Positions 1 to 8,626 of a stretch of DNA of 64,000 nucleotides are shown piece by piece. The notes under the pieces were generated by a model. That model made no database searches, was not told the origin of the DNA, and saw only the letters and a program-made list of their open reading frames with translations. Numbering within the stretch: position 1 is the stretch's first letter; the number at the start of each line of letters is the position of its first letter. The position numbers and the translations under genes are program-made. Source of the stretch: Mucilaginibacter pankratovii (lineage in GTDB: Bacteria; Bacteroidota; Bacteroidia; Sphingobacteriales; Sphingobacteriaceae); NCBI RefSeq assembly GCF_014773265.1, contig NZ_JACWMY010000019.1, positions 1 to 64,000 of the forward strand, read 5' to 3'.

Positions 1-7
1 GGGACTG

Positions 8-37
8 CAAAGGTAGAAAACCTTTTCTATTTCGCAA
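8..37 (-). promoter_or_regulatory. Leftward Bacteroidota promoter, proximal
   Basis: On the minus strand TTG (37-35) is followed after exactly 19 bases by TACCTTTG (15-8), a full match to the Bacteroidota primary-sigma consensus TTG-N19-TAnnTTTG. It reads off the left edge, so its gene is not visible. Confidence 0.65.
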
Positions 38-110
38 ACTTTATTTTTTTAATTTTCCGTTCGCTTTTTCCCCTTTTCAACACCCGCTTCATTACTGATT
101 TGGCGGGCTG

Positions 111-141
111 CAAAGGTGCAGATTATTTTGGTTTTTGTCAA
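111..141 (-). promoter_or_regulatory. Leftward promoter, middle copy
   Basis: Minus strand TTGACA (141-136), then CACCTTTG (118-111), 20 bases after the TTG. The core ACCTTTGCAG is shared with the proximal promoter at 8-15. Tandem promoters of this kind usually drive rRNA, tRNA or ribosomal protein operons; the target lies outside the window. Confidence 0.5.
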
Positions 142-220
142 GTGAAATATTCACTTTTCTTTAACTTTTTTCTATCTGCCTGATGTTCAAAAAACAACGC
201 CCCTTTCGTTTGAGCGGATA

Positions 221-252
221 CAAATGTAAGGAGAAACATGCTATCGTCCCAA
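221..252 (-). promoter_or_regulatory. Leftward promoter, distal copy (weaker)
   Basis: Minus strand TACATTTG (228-221) with a TTG (252-250) 21 bases upstream. The spacing is two bases longer than ideal. It is the third leftward box in 250 bp. Confidence 0.35.
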
Positions 253-471
253 AAGAATTTTCAAATAATTAAAACAATATCCTAACTGCCTGAAAATTAA
301 TTACAAGCTACAACCCATATTGTGTGCAATAGCTACCATGACTCTTGTATCCGGCTCTCATTACCTATCATCCCCATTTTTAAAACGCGCGGAGCAACCT
401 CTCAGCAGCCAACAATTCTGCCCAAAAACACAAAATGGGCGCGGTTTTTTTTCCGTAAGTTTGAAATAGAT

Positions 472-1848
472 ATGGATACACCTTCTTTTCCGCCGCATTT
501 TTTAGAGCAATTAAACGCCGAACCGGGCTTTGATAAGGCAAATTTTGTTGAAGCGCATCAATCCGGCGCACAAATTACTTCGATAAGATTGAACCCTTTT
601 AAGCCTTCGGGCATAAAAACGGATAAACAAGTGCCCTGGTGCGCCGATGGCCATTACCTGGATACCCGCCCCTCCTTTACTTTCGACCCATCCTTCCACG
701 CGGGTGCTTATTATGTACAGGAGGCATCATCTATGTTTATCGATCATATGCTGAAAACCATTCGCTCCGAAAAAGAAGATACTATTAAGGTGCTGGACCT
801 TTGCGCTGCCCCGGGTGGTAAAAGCACGCTGCTTAATTCGGCTTTGCAAAGCACCGACCTGCTGGTGGCAAACGAGATCATTAAAACGCGTGTACCTATA
901 TTAACGGATAACCTGAGCCGCTGGGGAACATCCAACACCATCGTCACCAATAACGACCCGCGGGACTTTACTTCGCTTAAAGGTTTTTTTGATGTGGTGC
1001 TCGTTGATGCGCCCTGCTCGGGCTCGGGCATGTTCCGCAAAGACCCCGCCGCCATGAACGAGTGGAGCGAAGCCAACGTAAACCTATGCCACCAGCGGCA
1101 GGAACGCATCCTGGCTGATATTTACCCCGCCATAAAAGAGGATGGATACCTTATATATAGTACCTGCAGTTATTCGCACCAGGAGAACGAGGATATACTG
1201 GATTGGCTATGTGCGGAATTTAATATGGAGAGCATTCGTATACCTATATATAAGGAGTGGGGAATTGTGGAAACCGAGTCGCCGCTGCAAAAGGCATGGG
1301 GCTACCGCTTTTACCCGGGCAAGGTTATGGGCGAGGGCTTGTTTGCCGCCTGCCTGCGCAAAAAGGAAAGTACCGGTGGCGCAAGTAACTATAAGAACAA
1401 CGCCCACCAGAAACTGGCCGCCGCCGAGCTGGATATTGTGCGCAGCTATGTAAACGAGCCCGACGATTTCTACTACTTTAAAGTAGCCGACGACTGGCTG
1501 GCCATTAACCGCGAACACAAGGAAAGCCTGAACATGCTGCACCGGCAGCTGTACATCAAAAAATCGGGTGTGCGGATTGGTAAACTGGCCGGCCGCGACC
1601 TGATCCCCGACCATGAACTGGCCCTGAGCCTGCTTATTAACAAGGATGCAGTTTTATCTACTTCTTTAAATAAGGACCAGGCCATCCAATACCTGCGCCG
1701 CGATAATATAGATATTGCCGTAAATGATAAAGGCTGGAGCCTGATGGAATACGAGGGCCTTGCTTTGGGCTGGGCGAAATTGCTGCCGAACCGCATCAAC
1801 AATTATTATCCGAAGGAGATAAGGATAATGACACAGCAAATCAGTTAG
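472..1848 (+). CDS. rsmF: RsmF-like rRNA (cytosine-5)-methyltransferase, NOL1/NOP2/Sun family
   Basis: Predicted cytoplasmic SAM-dependent m5C methyltransferase acting on 16S rRNA. The SAM-binding motif LDLCAAPGGKST, the motif IV cysteine in DAPCSGSGMFRKDP and the catalytic cysteine in YSTCSYSHQENEDI are all present in family order. At 458 residues it has the long C-terminal RNA-binding extension typical of RsmF rather than the short RsmB form. The frame is open from 322, but the N-terminus from ATG 472 (MDTPSFPPHFLEQL) fits the family, and a TAAGTTTG box at 456-463 would place transcription start next to it. It stands alone and converges on the SPFH gene across a repeat. The family is certain; the exact rRNA target is inferred. 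Confidence 0.88.
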   Translation: MDTPSFPPHFLEQLNAEPGFDKANFVEAHQSGAQITSIRLNPFKPSGIKTDKQVPWCADGHYLDTRPSFTFDPSFHAGAYYVQEASSMFIDHMLKTIRSEKEDTIKVLDLCAAPGGKSTLLNSALQSTDLLVANEIIKTRVPILTDNLSRWGTSNTIVTNNDPRDFTSLKGFFDVVLVDAPCSGSGMFRKDPAAMNEWSEANVNLCHQRQERILADIYPAIKEDGYLIYSTCSYSHQENEDILDWLCAEFNMESIRIPIYKEWGIVETESPLQKAWGYRFYPGKVMGEGLFAACLRKKESTGGASNYKNNAHQKLAAAELDIVRSYVNEPDDFYYFKVADDWLAINREHKESLNMLHRQLYIKKSGVRIGKLAGRDLIPDHELALSLLINKDAVLSTSLNKDQAIQYLRRDNIDIAVNDKGWSLMEYEGLALGWAKLLPNRINNYYPKEIRIMTQQIS

Positions 1849-1880
1849 CAGTTTGCGGTGGGCAGTTAGCTTAACCACTG

Positions 1881-1964
1881 CGTCATTGCGAGGCACGAAG
1901 CAATCTCTAAGCTTTGTATAAACGCTCTGCATTCCGGGAGATTGCTTCGTACCGCGCAATGACG
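1881..1964. repeat. Inverted-repeat element in convergent junction
   Basis: The left end CGTCATTGCG is mirrored by CGCAATGACG at the right end. The inner arms CGAAGCAATCTC and GAGATTGCTTCG are also complementary, giving one long imperfect hairpin. It lies between two converging genes. Just before it, 1849-1869 carries a CAGTTTGCGGTGGGCAGT-type repeat that recurs near 14654-14669 and inside radA. Confidence 0.75.
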
Positions 1965-1985
1965 TGGTGGGCGACGGCGCTTGTT

Positions 1986-2018
1986 ACAAAAAAGGAGGCA
2001 CAGTTTCCTGTGCCTCCT
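1986..2018 (-). terminator. Rho-independent terminator of the SPFH gene
   Basis: GGAGGCACAG (1994-2003) pairs with CTGTGCCTCC (2008-2017) around a 4-base loop. On the minus strand a T-run follows at 1993-1988. It lies 26 bases beyond the SPFH stop codon. Confidence 0.85.
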
Positions 2019-2043
2019 CCAAATAATCCAGGTGATACTTTAA

Positions 2044-3939
2044 TTATTCTGCATCATGGCTGGGTGTAACATCAATTTTAGCTTCGCGTTGCAGCTTTTT
2101 TAGCATTTCGTTACCTATCAGTGCATCTATCATACCGTTACCACCACCGTTCTGGCCGTTTATCAGTATCTCTGGCACTAACTTGATCCCGTTCATGGCC
2201 AGGGTTTCGGCTACGCGCACTATGGCGTATTGTTCGGTACCCATGGCTTCGGTTTTTTGTTTGGTAACTTCGGCTTCGGCCAAACCTATTGCTTTAATTT
2301 TACCGGCATCGGCATTACCGTTCACTTCGGTAGCGGCTGCATCGGCTTTGGCATTGATGGTTTTGGCTTCGGCATCGGCGCGGGCAATAATGGTTTTATT
2401 TTCCGCATCCGCTTTAGCGTTGATCACCCTCGATTCGGCATCACCCCTCGCGGCAGCAACTTTAGATGCAGCCATCTGGGTGTTTATCTCTACCTGTCGG
2501 GTAGATTTTACAACCTCAGGCTGCATATCGGCGCCGGCTTTGGCGCTTTCAAATTCCTTACGCTCTATCTGGGCGCTTTTTTGTATTTCGTAAGTAACGC
2601 GTTCTTGCTCGGCTATTTTACGGTCGGTAAGGGTACGCATTAAAGCTTCCGGAGGTACAATGTCGCCTATCAGCGTATCCACGCCTTCTACGTTGTACTC
2701 GCCAAGCACCTTTCCTATCTGCGCACGGGCGTCTTCCTGCCTGTCGGACCGGTTGGTTAAGAACTCTATCACACCACTTTTTTGTGCCGAGTTACGGAAG
2801 TAGTTGGCGATGGTGGGTTCCAGCACCTGCGATACCAGGTTTTTCATATTACCGAAACGGGCTATCACCTTTGGTGCATCGTTACGCGGTATGTGGATGA
2901 TCTGCGATACGTCCAAATTGAACGTAAAACCATCGTGCGACCTTACGCTGATGGTACACAGATGCTTATCCAGCTCGTGCGATTCGGTGCGGCTGTTTGC
3001 CCAGTTGAGCACGATGTTGGTGGTAGGCACAATTTCTACCGAGTGGGTGTAAATGTTTACGGGGTGCTTACCTGGGTCAAGTGGCTCGTCCCAAACACCT
3101 TTATCATATTTCTTCACGATGTTACCATGGGTAAAGCCCACGCCGCTGGTGTCTTTACCTTCGGGACCAACGAAGGAGTTTACTACGCCCACGTAACCAA
3201 TGTGGATGTGGATCATCTCCACCTGTTCTACCACGGCAAACCATGGGTTAAGGTAGTAGGTACCGGCCAGTATCACATCTTCCTGCAAGCCTTTGCGACC
3301 GCCGGCCTGTATAAAGGCCATCGGGTCCTGGTAGTTACGGTGCCCCGCAACCGAGCCACCGGCAATGTCACCTTTTTCAAGCGGTTCGCCATCTAACGTG
3401 GTAACAATACCTACTTTGTTCTCCTGTATCCGGGTGATAGGCACCATGTCTATCTCGAACAGGAAAGTGTTGATACGGTAACTACCCGGCGTTAAGAACG
3501 CAGCTTGCGGGCCTTTTTGCCCATTGTTTTCCAGGAAAGCCTGCGAATCCTGGAACTTATCGCAGGGTACAGGTTTACCCAGCACACGACCGCTATCCAT
3601 TGGTGCGCCGTCCTTTGCTTTTACCAGCCCCAGCTTATCCTGCGGGATAACGGTGAACTGCTCCATGGTAATGGTGTACTGCCAGGGCCACATGCGCCAG
3701 TACAAACCAGGGGCAAGCGGCTTTCCCTGCATACCGGCTTCGCCATTTACAGCGATGATACGGCCATCCGGCAGCCGCTTGTCCCCATAGAGGGTAAACT
3801 TTTTAACAACCAAACCAATACGGTCATCAGGAACGATGATCATACCAAAAAAAACCTGCAGTACAAATTTGTACATAAAAAGGGCGGCACACAGCGGCAG
3901 CACCCACCAGAATTGGAGAATTGGAATAGAATCAGACAT
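2044..3939 (-). CDS. SPFH/Band 7 (flotillin-like) membrane protein
   Basis: A 631-residue protein with one N-terminal hydrophobic segment (about residues 8-35) and a long SPFH/prohibitin-homology region. It is followed by an alanine- and glutamate-rich coiled coil around residues 445-590 with repeated KADAE/RADAEAKT units, then a short C-terminal tail. Such proteins oligomerise on membranes and organise microdomains or regulate membrane proteases; no specific partner is visible here. It is longer than classical flotillins (about 500 residues). It is monocistronic, with its own terminator downstream and a 183-bp upstream gap. The family assignment is firm and the cellular role is not known. 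Confidence 0.8.
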   Translation of the reverse strand: MSDSIPILQFWWVLPLCAALFMYKFVLQVFFGMIIVPDDRIGLVVKKFTLYGDKRLPDGRIIAVNGEAGMQGKPLAPGLYWRMWPWQYTITMEQFTVIPQDKLGLVKAKDGAPMDSGRVLGKPVPCDKFQDSQAFLENNGQKGPQAAFLTPGSYRINTFLFEIDMVPITRIQENKVGIVTTLDGEPLEKGDIAGGSVAGHRNYQDPMAFIQAGGRKGLQEDVILAGTYYLNPWFAVVEQVEMIHIHIGYVGVVNSFVGPEGKDTSGVGFTHGNIVKKYDKGVWDEPLDPGKHPVNIYTHSVEIVPTTNIVLNWANSRTESHELDKHLCTISVRSHDGFTFNLDVSQIIHIPRNDAPKVIARFGNMKNLVSQVLEPTIANYFRNSAQKSGVIEFLTNRSDRQEDARAQIGKVLGEYNVEGVDTLIGDIVPPEALMRTLTDRKIAEQERVTYEIQKSAQIERKEFESAKAGADMQPEVVKSTRQVEINTQMAASKVAAARGDAESRVINAKADAENKTIIARADAEAKTINAKADAAATEVNGNADAGKIKAIGLAEAEVTKQKTEAMGTEQYAIVRVAETLAMNGIKLVPEILINGQNGGGNGMIDALIGNEMLKKLQREAKIDVTPSHDAE

Positions 3940-4122
3940 TTTGTTTTTTGATTAATTTACCGGAGCCCTTAAGGTGCGGGTTCCTCACAATAACTTACAG
4001 CTTTATGAGACCTTGGCTGTATAGCGTTTAATATGATTCCGCAGGTTTATTGTTGTTACAAAAAACTATGAAATTATTTTTTAGATAAGTTATCTGCCAC
4101 GGCTTATCCTTTCTTTCCGGCC

Positions 4123-6543
4123 TTAAAGACGCTTTTGCTCGTCATTCGTACCGCTGTTTTTGCGGGATGCTTTGTTATTGCTGCCCAGCGAGCGGGAATA
4201 AGATAGTTTGATGATAGGAAAGCTACGCGATTCGGGGTTGTAATTTACCCTTACTTTAGAATTAAAGGCATCGGTAGTGAGCAGCCCCATTTGGCCGCGA
4301 TAAATTGCGGTACTAAAAACATCAGATACACTGAGTTGCAGGGTACCGCTTTGGCCGGAAAGCTCCTTTTTAAACCCAAAGTTAACCACGCCGTTACCGG
4401 CTGAACGGTAGTTACTATCATAGGCCGATGAATTGTAGTATCCCGACAACTCCAGCGCATAATTGCGGGGCAGCTTAAAGCTTTCGGTAAAATTCAAATT
4501 ATAGCCGAAATAAGTTTTCTTTAGCAGCTGCGGAAAATAACTGATCTCATAGTGGTGTACGCCGCCCAGGAAGCCGTAACTCATCTCCCACCATGGCGTT
4601 GCTTTTATAGGAATAGTTGCCTGGAAGGTGATGTTATTTTGCAGGTCGGCATTTTCGGGGATGAGGTAAACCAGGCCGGCGGTAGGGCCGGGCATAATTT
4701 GCGTACCCAAAATGGGATTGATATCCCTGCTGTACATAAGGGCAAATAAATAATCGCCCCTGTTAAAGGCCAGTTTTAGGTTATGGGTGATGGTGGGTTT
4801 AAGGCCCGGGTTACCTGTGAATACAGAAACCGGGTCGTTGTAGGAAACATACGAAGCCAGATCGGCAAAGGAAGGCCGGGTGACACGTTCGGTGTACGAT
4901 AACTGCAACTCATCGCTGGTATTAAGCTTGCGTGTAAGAAAAACGCTCGGGAAGAGCTTGCTCAAGCGGCGATCTATCAAGTAAGCGGCGTTAAGCGATT
5001 GATCGGTACTGTTGCGCGAATACTCGTACCTGGCACCGGCAGATATATTAAAAAGGCTATCGGGCTGCCAGTTTATAATGGTATAAGCAGCGCCAATAAA
5101 TTCTTTTGTACCTAAATCGTTGGAGGTGCCCGCGCCAATGTTTACCCATTTATCTCCCACCAGTTTTTCAATGCCTGCAGTGCTTCGGCTACGGGTGTAG
5201 GTGCTTTTCAAACCGCTTTCCAGCCTCAGCTGTTTGCTGAAGGTATTGGTATAATCTAATTTGACTACACCAACTTTGATATTGGCATTGGCCACATTAC
5301 GTTGAATTTCTCCAAACAGGCTGTTACTAAAATTACTTTGTATCTGCGTTAGGCCGTTGCTGTTGTGGCTGAAATAATCCAGGTCGATGTTTAGTTTTTG
5401 ATCCTTGCTTATATTTTGTTCCAAATAAAGGCTGGGATGCAGGTAGCGCGTATGATTATTGCCCGCCAGTTGCGAGTCGAAAACCAGGTTGGTATCGGGC
5501 AGCAGGTAATTGCCAAAGTTATGGTTGTTGTTTTGGTCGATAGTGATATCGTAGTAAACACTACCACCTATGGTAATTGCAGAATCGGGGCGAAAATCCA
5601 ACCCACCGCCAAAACCATGGTAATTAGAAAGGGGTTTACTTTCTCCATTATAATGAAAAGCGGTTTGCCCGCCAATAATCCCCACGTTCTCGGTGCCTTC
5701 GGCCTGCAGCAGTGCATAGCTGCGGCTGCGGTAGTAGCTATAGGAAAGCCGCTGGCTCCACTTTCTACTGTTATGATTGAGGTTGAGGTCTGTAGACCCT
5801 TTCTCCCCTTTACCATACCCGGCAGATGCGGATACCGAGCCGCTGGTACCCGTCTTTTTATTCTTTTTGCTTACTATATTAATAAGGCCTGCGTTGCCGT
5901 CTGCATCGTACCGGGCGGGCGGCGTGCTTAACAGTTCTATCTTGTCAACATCATCTGCCGACATGCCGTTTAGCAGGGCCGATACCTGTGCGGTGGTAAG
6001 TCGCAGCAGTTTACCATCCAGCATTACCATTACCCCGCTTTTACCGTTAAGACTTATCCCGCTATGTTGCGGATCGATCACCACACCGGGCGAACGTTGC
6101 AATACCTGTAAAACGGAACTGCCTTTGGCCATCAGGCTGCTTTGTACGTTCACCTGCAGCCCGCCGGCAAGCTGCTGCACCAGCGGTTTTCTTGCGCGGA
6201 TAAGCACTTCGCCCAGTTGTTTGCTGGCAGCAGTTAATATAATTATCCCTGCATTATAGTTGGGTTGTGCGGCATTGAGCACAAAAGAATGCGAAAACCA
6301 GGTAGCATAACCAAGGCTGCTCACTTTTAAAATATAATTCCCGTTTGGTAGACCGTTTAAAACAAAGTTTCCGCTTTCATCAGACAAAACGGAACGAACG
6401 GCAGAACTATCCGGGTTTTTCAGGATCGACACCGTAGCAAAGCCGACAGCCTCGCCTCCTGTCGAAACCAGCTTACCGCTGATTTGGCTATGGGCAGATA
6501 AATTAAAAAGCATTGCAATAAGCAGGGTGGATAAAGTTTTCAT
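4123..6543 (-). CDS. Outer-membrane beta-barrel protein with carboxypeptidase-regulatory-like N-terminus
   Basis: An 806-residue TonB-receptor-related outer-membrane protein. From ATG 6543 it begins with a signal peptide (MKTLSTLLIAMLFNLSAHSQ), then a CarboxypepD_reg-like beta-sandwich (about 22-100), a plug-like region including VVIDPQHSGISLNGKSGVMV and IELLSTPPARYDADGNAG, then a barrel of about 550 residues. This matches the Bacteroidota outer membrane beta-barrel family (OMP_b-brl_3). The upstream extension to 6690 would bury the signal peptide, so 6543 is preferred. It is divergent from a LytS/LytTR pair that may regulate it (inference). No SusD partner is adjacent, so the substrate is unknown. 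Confidence 0.85.
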   Translation of the reverse strand: MKTLSTLLIAMLFNLSAHSQISGKLVSTGGEAVGFATVSILKNPDSSAVRSVLSDESGNFVLNGLPNGNYILKVSSLGYATWFSHSFVLNAAQPNYNAGIIILTAASKQLGEVLIRARKPLVQQLAGGLQVNVQSSLMAKGSSVLQVLQRSPGVVIDPQHSGISLNGKSGVMVMLDGKLLRLTTAQVSALLNGMSADDVDKIELLSTPPARYDADGNAGLINIVSKKNKKTGTSGSVSASAGYGKGEKGSTDLNLNHNSRKWSQRLSYSYYRSRSYALLQAEGTENVGIIGGQTAFHYNGESKPLSNYHGFGGGLDFRPDSAITIGGSVYYDITIDQNNNHNFGNYLLPDTNLVFDSQLAGNNHTRYLHPSLYLEQNISKDQKLNIDLDYFSHNSNGLTQIQSNFSNSLFGEIQRNVANANIKVGVVKLDYTNTFSKQLRLESGLKSTYTRSRSTAGIEKLVGDKWVNIGAGTSNDLGTKEFIGAAYTIINWQPDSLFNISAGARYEYSRNSTDQSLNAAYLIDRRLSKLFPSVFLTRKLNTSDELQLSYTERVTRPSFADLASYVSYNDPVSVFTGNPGLKPTITHNLKLAFNRGDYLFALMYSRDINPILGTQIMPGPTAGLVYLIPENADLQNNITFQATIPIKATPWWEMSYGFLGGVHHYEISYFPQLLKKTYFGYNLNFTESFKLPRNYALELSGYYNSSAYDSNYRSAGNGVVNFGFKKELSGQSGTLQLSVSDVFSTAIYRGQMGLLTTDAFNSKVRVNYNPESRSFPIIKLSYSRSLGSNNKASRKNSGTNDEQKRL

Positions 6544-6762
6544 GCTGCAAAAAAACCTTTGCCGGAAGCCTGCGAAAAATGGAATTGATGAACGGTAACA
6601 GCTAATTGACAAGCGGCAGTTAAATGCCAAAAGCACCAGTTTGAGCAGCGTGCAAACTGCAATTTGCAGCTTATCCTTTGCCGGAGGCATTTCGTCAATT
6701 AAAACCGGCAGTTAAACTACCTGCCTGTGTTTATTAATGCAATAGCTGTAACTTTAACCATC

Positions 6763-7893
6763 ATGGCATCCATTACCAGGCAACAAAACTGGCTGTTTAA
6801 ATACAAGCTTTATCACATTCCTTTCTGGATGTTGTATAACTACGTGTTTTGGGCACTGGCAATAGACAGCCCATACCGGGCCGCACAGGAAATATTTTTT
6901 TCTGTCTTCTTCGTCAAAAGTTTCTTTTATGTGATCTTCCCTGCGTTCGCGGTATATTTCAACTTGTATTTTCTTATCCCGCGTTACCTGCAAAAAGGGC
7001 GTTACGGTTGGTATATTCTTTTCCTGGCCCTGGCTATCATCGCCTCGTCTTTGCTTATCGTGCCGGGCTATTACCTCAGCGCCTGGCTGGCCGGCAGCAA
7101 TGCCGAAAAGATGTTTGGCATCACCAGCGACTGGAACGGTTACTATCACCAGGCGAAATCGGAACCTTTGAAATCCACCATAGCCGCCATTACGTTAGCC
7201 ATGAGCATTAAGCTCACCAAAAATTGGATAGAAGGCCAAAGACGGCAGCAGGCGTTGGAAAAAGAAAAGCTGGAAACGGAATTGAAGTTCCTCAAATATC
7301 AGTTTAACCCGCACTTCCTGTTCAACAGCATCAATTCCATTTTCTTTTTGATCCATAAAAACCCGGATATGGCTTCGGCCTCGCTTGCCAAGTTCTCGGA
7401 GCTATTGCGGCACCAGCTTTATGAATGCAACGATCACCTCATCCCATTAAGTAAGGAGATCGCTTACCTGGAGAACTTTATCGAACTGGAAAAACTCCGC
7501 CAAAATGAAAGCCTTATTGTAGAGTTCGACTTGGAACACACCTATCCTCCCGATGCCCGCATCTCCCCATTTATCCTGATGACCTTTGTAGAAAATGCCT
7601 TTAAGCACGTATCTAAAGATAAAGACCGCTCAAACCGGATCAGTATATCACTAAAAGTAAAAGGTACGCAACTCCAATTCAGCGTTGCGAACAGTGCTTC
7701 GGCAAACGGATCGGCCGAGGTGATCAATTATGGCGGCATTGGCCTGCAAAATGTAAGGCGCCGGCTCGATCTGATCTACCCCGCGGCTTATCTTTTGGAT
7801 ATTGAGCAAAGTCCGGAGCGTTTTAGCGTAAAATTGGAATTACAACTGATGCAGGTGGAAACCGCTCCATCAACACAATTAATAGCCGGCTAA
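6763..7893 (+). CDS. LytS/YehU-family sensor histidine kinase
   Basis: A 376-residue membrane kinase. The N-terminal half has four hydrophobic segments, among them FFVKSFFYVIFPAFAVYF and WYILFLALAIIASSLLIVPG. These are followed by the His_kinase domain, in which QFNPHFLFNSINSI contains the phospho-acceptor His184. A conserved YLENFIELEKLRQ and an ATPase region (ILMTFVENAFKH, GGIGLQNVRRRL) come next. GTG 6727 is an alternative start; ATG 6763 fits family members. The response regulator starts one base after the stop, so the two form an operon. The sensed signal is unknown; no extracytoplasmic ligand domain is visible. Confidence 0.88.
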   Translation: MASITRQQNWLFKYKLYHIPFWMLYNYVFWALAIDSPYRAAQEIFFSVFFVKSFFYVIFPAFAVYFNLYFLIPRYLQKGRYGWYILFLALAIIASSLLIVPGYYLSAWLAGSNAEKMFGITSDWNGYYHQAKSEPLKSTIAAITLAMSIKLTKNWIEGQRRQQALEKEKLETELKFLKYQFNPHFLFNSINSIFFLIHKNPDMASASLAKFSELLRHQLYECNDHLIPLSKEIAYLENFIELEKLRQNESLIVEFDLEHTYPPDARISPFILMTFVENAFKHVSKDKDRSNRISISLKVKGTQLQFSVANSASANGSAEVINYGGIGLQNVRRRLDLIYPAAYLLDIEQSPERFSVKLELQLMQVETAPSTQLIAG

Positions 7894-7894
7894 C

Positions 7895-8608
7895 ATGATT
7901 AACTGCGTAATTATAGACGATGAGCCCCTGGCCAGGGAAGGTTTGGCAAGCTATGTAAGGGAGGTAGATTTCCTGAGCCTCGCCGGCGTGTGCGAGAACC
8001 CGCTCGAATTGCTCCCGCTGATAGATCGTGGTGCCGCCGACCTGATCTTCCTGGACATCCAGATGCCTAAAATGAATGGCATCGAATTTCTGAAGATACT
8101 GCAAAAGCCGCCGATGGTAGTTATTACCACCGCCTACCCTTCTTATGCTTTGGAAGGATTCCAGCTTAACGTGCTCGATTACCTGCTGAAGCCCGTTACC
8201 TTCGAACGTTTTTTTAAAGCGGCGGCAAAAGCAAGGGACTATCATAAATTGCTTACCCCCGACCCCGCAAAACCTGCCGAAAACTATTTTTTTATTAAAT
8301 GCGGCAGCAAATACGAAAAGGTTTTATTTGACGAGATCCTGTACGTAGAAGGCATGCAAAACTATGTAACCATTTACAGCACACGGGGTAAATACGTAAC
8401 CATGCTTTCACTCAAAAACCTGGAAGAAAAAATGGCAGAGAACGCCTTTATCAGGGTGCATAAATCTTTTATTGCTGCTATAAGCAAGATAGACGGTATT
8501 GAAGGAGGCGAATTATTTATCGGCAGCAGCCGCATCCCCATCAGCCGCACTTACCGCGACCAAGTGATAGAACAGGTAGTATCCAAGCGGCTTTGGGATA
8601 AAAAATAG
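7895..8608 (+). CDS. LytTR-family response regulator
   Basis: A 237-residue transcription factor. The receiver domain (1-120) has the acidic pocket IIDDEP, phospho-acceptor Asp54 in LDIQMPKMNG, and the switch lysine in DYLLKPV. The C-terminal LytTR DNA-binding domain (about 135-235) has ILYVEGMQNYVTIY and FIRVHKSFIAAISKI. It is co-transcribed with the LytS kinase and is its predicted partner. LytTR proteins bind pairs of short direct repeats. An 11-base repeat in the divergent region at 6614 and 6706 is a candidate but unproven site. Confidence 0.92.
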   Translation: MINCVIIDDEPLAREGLASYVREVDFLSLAGVCENPLELLPLIDRGAADLIFLDIQMPKMNGIEFLKILQKPPMVVITTAYPSYALEGFQLNVLDYLLKPVTFERFFKAAAKARDYHKLLTPDPAKPAENYFFIKCGSKYEKVLFDEILYVEGMQNYVTIYSTRGKYVTMLSLKNLEEKMAENAFIRVHKSFIAAISKIDGIEGGELFIGSSRIPISRTYRDQVIEQVVSKRLWDKK

Positions 8609-8626
8609 GCCCCATGTGCAACACAT

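Larger units (their letters stand above)
1..450. other. Left-edge non-coding region
   Basis: About 450 AT-rich bases without a credible gene. The open frame that reaches back to base 322 is better started at 472. The region holds up to three promoter-like sequences reading leftward out of the window (listed separately) and nothing else that I can recognise. Confidence 0.7.

Noticed and set aside
8609..8626. Frameshift that separates a HATPase domain from the PAS protein
   Set aside because: Only 18 bases separate it from the converging LytTR gene, so there is no room for a lost domain at this site.
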